Source: Sideroxydans sp. (lineage in GTDB: Bacteria; Pseudomonadota; Gammaproteobacteria; Burkholderiales; Gallionellaceae). From it: DNA of 64,000 nucleotides. Made by a program: the position numbers and the translations under genes. Location of the stretch: assembly GCA_028710605.1 (NCBI GenBank), contig JAQTTU010000004.1:124001-188000 (forward strand), in the 5' to 3' direction. The notes beneath the pieces are model-generated. The model searched no databases. It was not told where the DNA came from and saw only the letters and a program-made list of their open reading frames with translations. Positions 61,209-64,000 of this stretch are shown one piece after another. How positions within the stretch are numbered: the stretch's first letter is position 1; every line of letters begins with the position of its first letter.

Positions 61209-62528
61209 TCACCATCCTCCCGATGCACCGCCACCGCCAAACCCACCACCGCCGCCCGAGAAACCACCCCCTCCGCCACCGGATGAGCCAGCACCGAACC
61301 CCATCGCGAGCCAGTTCATGATACCCACCAACACAAAAAGGAATCCCACAGCGGCAGAGGCAAAAGCAATTTCTATCGTCTCCGAGATGAACCACGCGCC
61401 GCCGCCCGTAATGCCGCCCATCACCAAACCACCACCGAGCGGCCCCAAGAACCAGCGCAAGACAGTGCCGAATGCAGCCATCACCAGCAGAAACCACAGC
61501 GGAAGTTGGCTGATCTCGTCTATCGTGCGCTCGCTGAAAGTCATGTTTTGCGCGGCATCATCGAGTATCTTTTCGACATCGCGCACACCGGTCTGAACGG
61601 CTCCGATGAGTTCGCCCTTCCCCAGTTGCGGCTCGATGGAATCGGCAATGGCGCTTTCAATCGCCCCGGCCTTGATGCGCTGCCGCAACGCCGGTCCGGG
61701 CAGAATATGCGCAACGCCCACGTCCTTGGCGACAAGCAACAACACACTCCTGTCCACATCCAGATTCCCCGCAACCTCCCAATGTTTCATAAGACGCTGC
61801 GCATATTGTTCTGCGGTTTCAGGTTGCGTGGTGGGCACGACCAGCACGAAGATATGCTTGCCATTCTTCACCTCGTAGTCGGTCAGTTCACCCGTCAGCG
61901 CGCTGCGTTGCTCGTCGGAAAAAGAACCCGTTTCATCGGTGAATAATTCTGGAATGGATTGCGCTGAACTCGCATCGGAAGGAGACTCCTCCGAGTCAGT
62001 CTGCGCATCGGTAACGGCTTGCGACTTGCCCGCAATCAGCCCGGCCAGCCGCATCGCACCGGACTGGATGCCGCCCGCAAAATCGCCCTGCTTGAAGCGT
62101 GGCGTAATCGTCTCATCAATCACCCGCCACGCCAGCGCATCCGGAATAACGCCTTCCAGCCCGTAGCCCACTTCGATGCGCACCTTGCGCTCGTTCTTCG
62201 CCACCAGCAGCAACAGACCTTTATCCTCGCCCTTCTTGCCGAGCTTCCATTGATCCACCACGCGAATCGAATATTGCTCGATAGTTTCCGGCTGCGTGCT
62301 CGGCACGATCAACACCGCCATCTGGCTGCCGTACTCCTCCTCGATACTCTTCAGCGTCCCCTCCAGCGTGGCTCGCTGAGCATCGGAAATCGTCCCGGTC
62401 AGATCGGTAACGCGCGAAGACAATGCCGGAACAGAAACTTCCGCCATGACCGGCGAAACGACGAGACAGACAAGCAGCACCCACATCCAGATAAAAAACG
62501 TTTTTGATTGTGTGAGCTTCGGGGACAT
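61209..62528 (-). CDS. TPM-domain (YgcG-like) membrane protein with duplicated TPM domain
   Basis: 439 residues from ATG 62528 with an N-terminal signal helix (FFIWMWVLLVCLVVSPVMA). Two TPM domains in tandem: VPALSSRVTDLTGTISDAQR...LLLVAKNERKVRIEVGYGLE and a second IPELFTDETGSFSDEQRSAL...VLLLVAKDVGVAHILPGPAL. Then two helices and a Gly-rich tail (GGGGGGFSGG). YgcG-like proteins usually have one TPM domain; the second copy lacks the GYGLEGVIPD element. Presumed periplasmic, function unknown. Start uncertain, since no clear ribosome-binding site is seen. Confidence 0.85.
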   Translation of the reverse strand: MSPKLTQSKTFFIWMWVLLVCLVVSPVMAEVSVPALSSRVTDLTGTISDAQRATLEGTLKSIEEEYGSQMAVLIVPSTQPETIEQYSIRVVDQWKLGKKGEDKGLLLLVAKNERKVRIEVGYGLEGVIPDALAWRVIDETITPRFKQGDFAGGIQSGAMRLAGLIAGKSQAVTDAQTDSEESPSDASSAQSIPELFTDETGSFSDEQRSALTGELTDYEVKNGKHIFVLVVPTTQPETAEQYAQRLMKHWEVAGNLDVDRSVLLLVAKDVGVAHILPGPALRQRIKAGAIESAIADSIEPQLGKGELIGAVQTGVRDVEKILDDAAQNMTFSERTIDEISQLPLWFLLVMAAFGTVLRWFLGPLGGGLVMGGITGGGAWFISETIEIAFASAAVGFLFVLVGIMNWLAMGFGAGSSGGGGGGFSGGGGGFGGGGASGGW

Positions 62529-62596
62529 TGATGGCGATAAATACTTTGCGTTTTGATGATGCACGAATGGAAAATCAAACCGTGACGCGGCTCTGC

Positions 62597-63301
62597 TCAG
62601 TTACAAAATTGCGAGATCTCTCTAAACTTCTCAACCAGCATCTGCACCCGTACCGCAAGCGATTCATCCGGGAACACCATTCCCTGCAAAGCATCCATAA
62701 AGTTTGGCATCGCCAACAATACACCGCACCTATCCGCCAAGTAGCGCCGCAATTCCAGCGAACTCGCAGCGATTTCCGCAACGATCTCCGGCCTGCCATC
62801 CAGCACATTGACGATATCTTCCAAATCGTGACTACCCAGCAAATCACCGTTACCGCGATCCGCAAATGCCTCGAATTTTGTCGCCAGAAATACGGGGGCG
62901 GCAATCAAGCGTATCGTCGTTCCGCTCGGCAGCGCAATCCGTTGCGCCGTTTGCATCGCCAGCGGATACCACCTGTTGGCAAAGCCCAAAATATTGGTAT
63001 CCGTCGGCATCAAGTCCACCTCCAGATTGCCAAGCCGCCAGCGGCAGATCGGAGCGTCCCTGGAAATATCCCGCTTAAATCCCAGCCTGACAAAATCCTC
63101 TTCCAACTGGTGATAACCGGACAACGCAGCAACCTGCGCCACCAAGTCCACATCGTAAGTTACACGCGAAGGTGCGGCAGCCATATCGGTCAACAATAAA
63201 TCCACCGCGCACCCGCCCACAAAAACCAGCCGCTCACGCAAATTACCCAGTGCCTGCGCAACAAGCTCCACCTTGGGCACATTCGGATGCTGCGGCTTCA
63301 T
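62597..63301 (-). CDS. Nucleotidyltransferase-like protein (AbiEii/MNT-like)
   Basis: 234 residues: RLVFVGGCAVDLLLTDMAAA then TYDVDLVAQVA, the G(G/S)-x-D-x-D-like metal site of the polymerase-beta nucleotidyltransferase fold, followed by CRWRLGNLEVDLMPTD (third acidic) and LATKFEAFADRGNGDLLGSH with DLEDIVNVL. This order is that of AbiEii-type toxins. It overlaps its partner HTH gene by 4 bases (ATGA), as in toxin-antitoxin modules. The upstream partner is most likely its repressor. Confidence 0.75.
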   Translation of the reverse strand: MKPQHPNVPKVELVAQALGNLRERLVFVGGCAVDLLLTDMAAAPSRVTYDVDLVAQVAALSGYHQLEEDFVRLGFKRDISRDAPICRWRLGNLEVDLMPTDTNILGFANRWYPLAMQTAQRIALPSGTTIRLIAAPVFLATKFEAFADRGNGDLLGSHDLEDIVNVLDGRPEIVAEIAASSLELRRYLADRCGVLLAMPNFMDALQGMVFPDESLAVRVQMLVEKFREISQFCN

Positions 63302-63834
63302 TGGAAAAACTCATCCAATAATTTTTGCGCGGCATTGCGTTCGCGCGCTTGCCCGCTACGCAGCGCATCGAACAACGCCAGAATGGCATACAAACGCTCA
63401 TCCTTGAGCACCGCCGCCGGAACGGAAGGATACAACGGAGCCAAACTCACCCCGCGCACCGAGCCCTTGGGATGCGGCCACACCGGCACCGGATCGGCAG
63501 ATGGCGCAATCACCGCATTCAACGGCGCAGCCGCATATCCTGTTGGCACCCCGCGCGTGAGCGAACCCCACACCGGAGGAAATACATACTTTGCACCATG
63601 CAGCAAAAATTCCCGCAACTGCGTCTTCAACACCACCGGGCGACGCTCCTGAAACGTCACCAACTGCGCCACCGCCGCGCGCTTCAACGCCCCATGCACC
63701 GCCGACACCGCCAAACCCGTCTGCTCCGCCAACTCTGGATAACCGACACTCCCGCCACCACGGCTCAACAATGCCAGCAAGACATACAAATCTTGCGGCT
63801 TGAGTACCGGCTGCTTATTGCTAATCTTCGCCAT
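63298..63834 (-). CDS. HTH protein, probable antitoxin of the nucleotidyltransferase pair
   Basis: 178 residues. N-terminal winged HTH (DLYVLLALLSRGGGSVGYPE, LAEQTGLAVSAVHGALKRAA), then a loop with conserved-looking GAKYVFPPVWGSLTRGVPTG. Translationally coupled to the nucleotidyltransferase gene (ATGA overlap). The promoter region holds two copies of an 18-base inverted site (63842-63859, 63899-63916), consistent with autorepression. Confidence 0.75.
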   Translation of the reverse strand: MAKISNKQPVLKPQDLYVLLALLSRGGGSVGYPELAEQTGLAVSAVHGALKRAAVAQLVTFQERRPVVLKTQLREFLLHGAKYVFPPVWGSLTRGVPTGYAAAPLNAVIAPSADPVPVWPHPKGSVRGVSLAPLYPSVPAAVLKDERLYAILALFDALRSGQARERNAAQKLLDEFFQ

Positions 63835-63841
63835 ATTCTTA

Positions 63842-63916
63842 ATTCTTGAAATGAGAATGAATGGATGGATACTAATGACAGCGTGGCTAATAAGTCAACA
63901 TTCTTATTTCAAGAAT
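63842..63916. promoter_or_regulatory. Paired operator-like sites upstream of the HTH/nucleotidyltransferase pair
   Basis: ATTCTTGAAATGAGAATG (63842-63859) and, inverted, CATTCTTATTTCAAGAAT (63899-63916) are near-identical sites 57 bases apart, each itself an ATTCT...AGAAT palindrome. The first lies 8 bases before the ATG. They are likely binding sites for the HTH protein. To the right of 63917 I see no gene up to the window end. Confidence 0.6.
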
Positions 63917-64000
63917 GGAGAAACACTCCCTCCCGATCTACACGGTTTTCTCAACTCTCATCCGGCGCATTCTGCAAATAAAACTCGTGCAGCTTGGCTT

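Overview
The window looks like a chromosomal segment of a Gram-negative autotroph, most likely a betaproteobacterium near Nitrosomonadales/Gallionellales. The reasons are the classical sucAB-gltA-sdhE-sdhBADC block, a monomeric NADP isocitrate dehydrogenase, PrpE, and many dispersed palindromic repeats. The species cannot be fixed from sequence reading alone.

Layout. 1-1.4 kb: the end of a [NiFe]-hydrogenase operon (large-subunit C-terminus, maturation protease, HypC). 1.5-14 kb: accessory and housekeeping genes (P-type ATPase, a Trx/CcdA-like membrane protein, PrpE, a WbuC-type cupin, an exported protein, an acyl-CoA ligase, tRNA-Leu, AcuI/YhdH, an HTH protein). 14.3-25.6 kb: the oxidative TCA genes sucB, sucA, gltA, sdhE, sdhB, sdhA, sdhD and sdhC on the minus strand, and mdh on the plus strand. 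25.7-30.8 kb: an accessory insert with decayed toxin-antitoxin remnants and one 1,293-residue protein that joins a glycosyltransferase, a STAND NTPase and TPRs, bracketed by palindromes. 30.9-52.4 kb: eighteen co-oriented minus-strand genes forming a reductive TCA module, in transcription order frdB, frdA, a rubrerythrin-like gene, hdrC, hdrB, korD, korA, korB, korC, hdrA, flxD, flxC, flxB, flxA, aclB, aclA, acn, icd. 52.9-64 kb: a CitE-like lyase, a cyclic-nucleotide-binding protein, the AmmeMemoRadiSam triad, an HD-GYP phosphodiesterase, an ATP-grasp protein, a chalcone-isomerase-like protein, a TPM protein and an HTH/nucleotidyltransferase pair.

How it works together. Oxidative and reductive versions of the three direction-determining TCA steps lie within 40 kb: citrate synthase and ATP-citrate lyase, 2-oxoglutarate dehydrogenase and 2-oxoglutarate:ferredoxin oxidoreductase, membrane SdhABCD and a FrdAB-HdrBC type enzyme. 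FlxABCD-HdrA (NADH-oxidising, flavin-based bifurcation type) sits between the ferredoxin-dependent enzyme KorABCD and the ACL genes, with HdrBC next to FrdAB. My leading hypothesis is that exergonic fumarate reduction by NADH is coupled through HdrABC-Flx to endergonic ferredoxin reduction, which would power 2-oxoglutarate synthase. H2 from the left-end hydrogenase could be one electron source.

A second theme is repeats. At least six families of inverted or palindromic repeats are spread through the window. Two of them bracket genes for PD-(D/E)XK-like nucleases (GxxExxY and DUF559) and also occur as ORF-less copies. Several copies lie inside genes in frame: SucB, the P-type ATPase, and the DUF559-SdhE chimera. 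AcuI separately carries a tandem 2 x 33-residue insertion.
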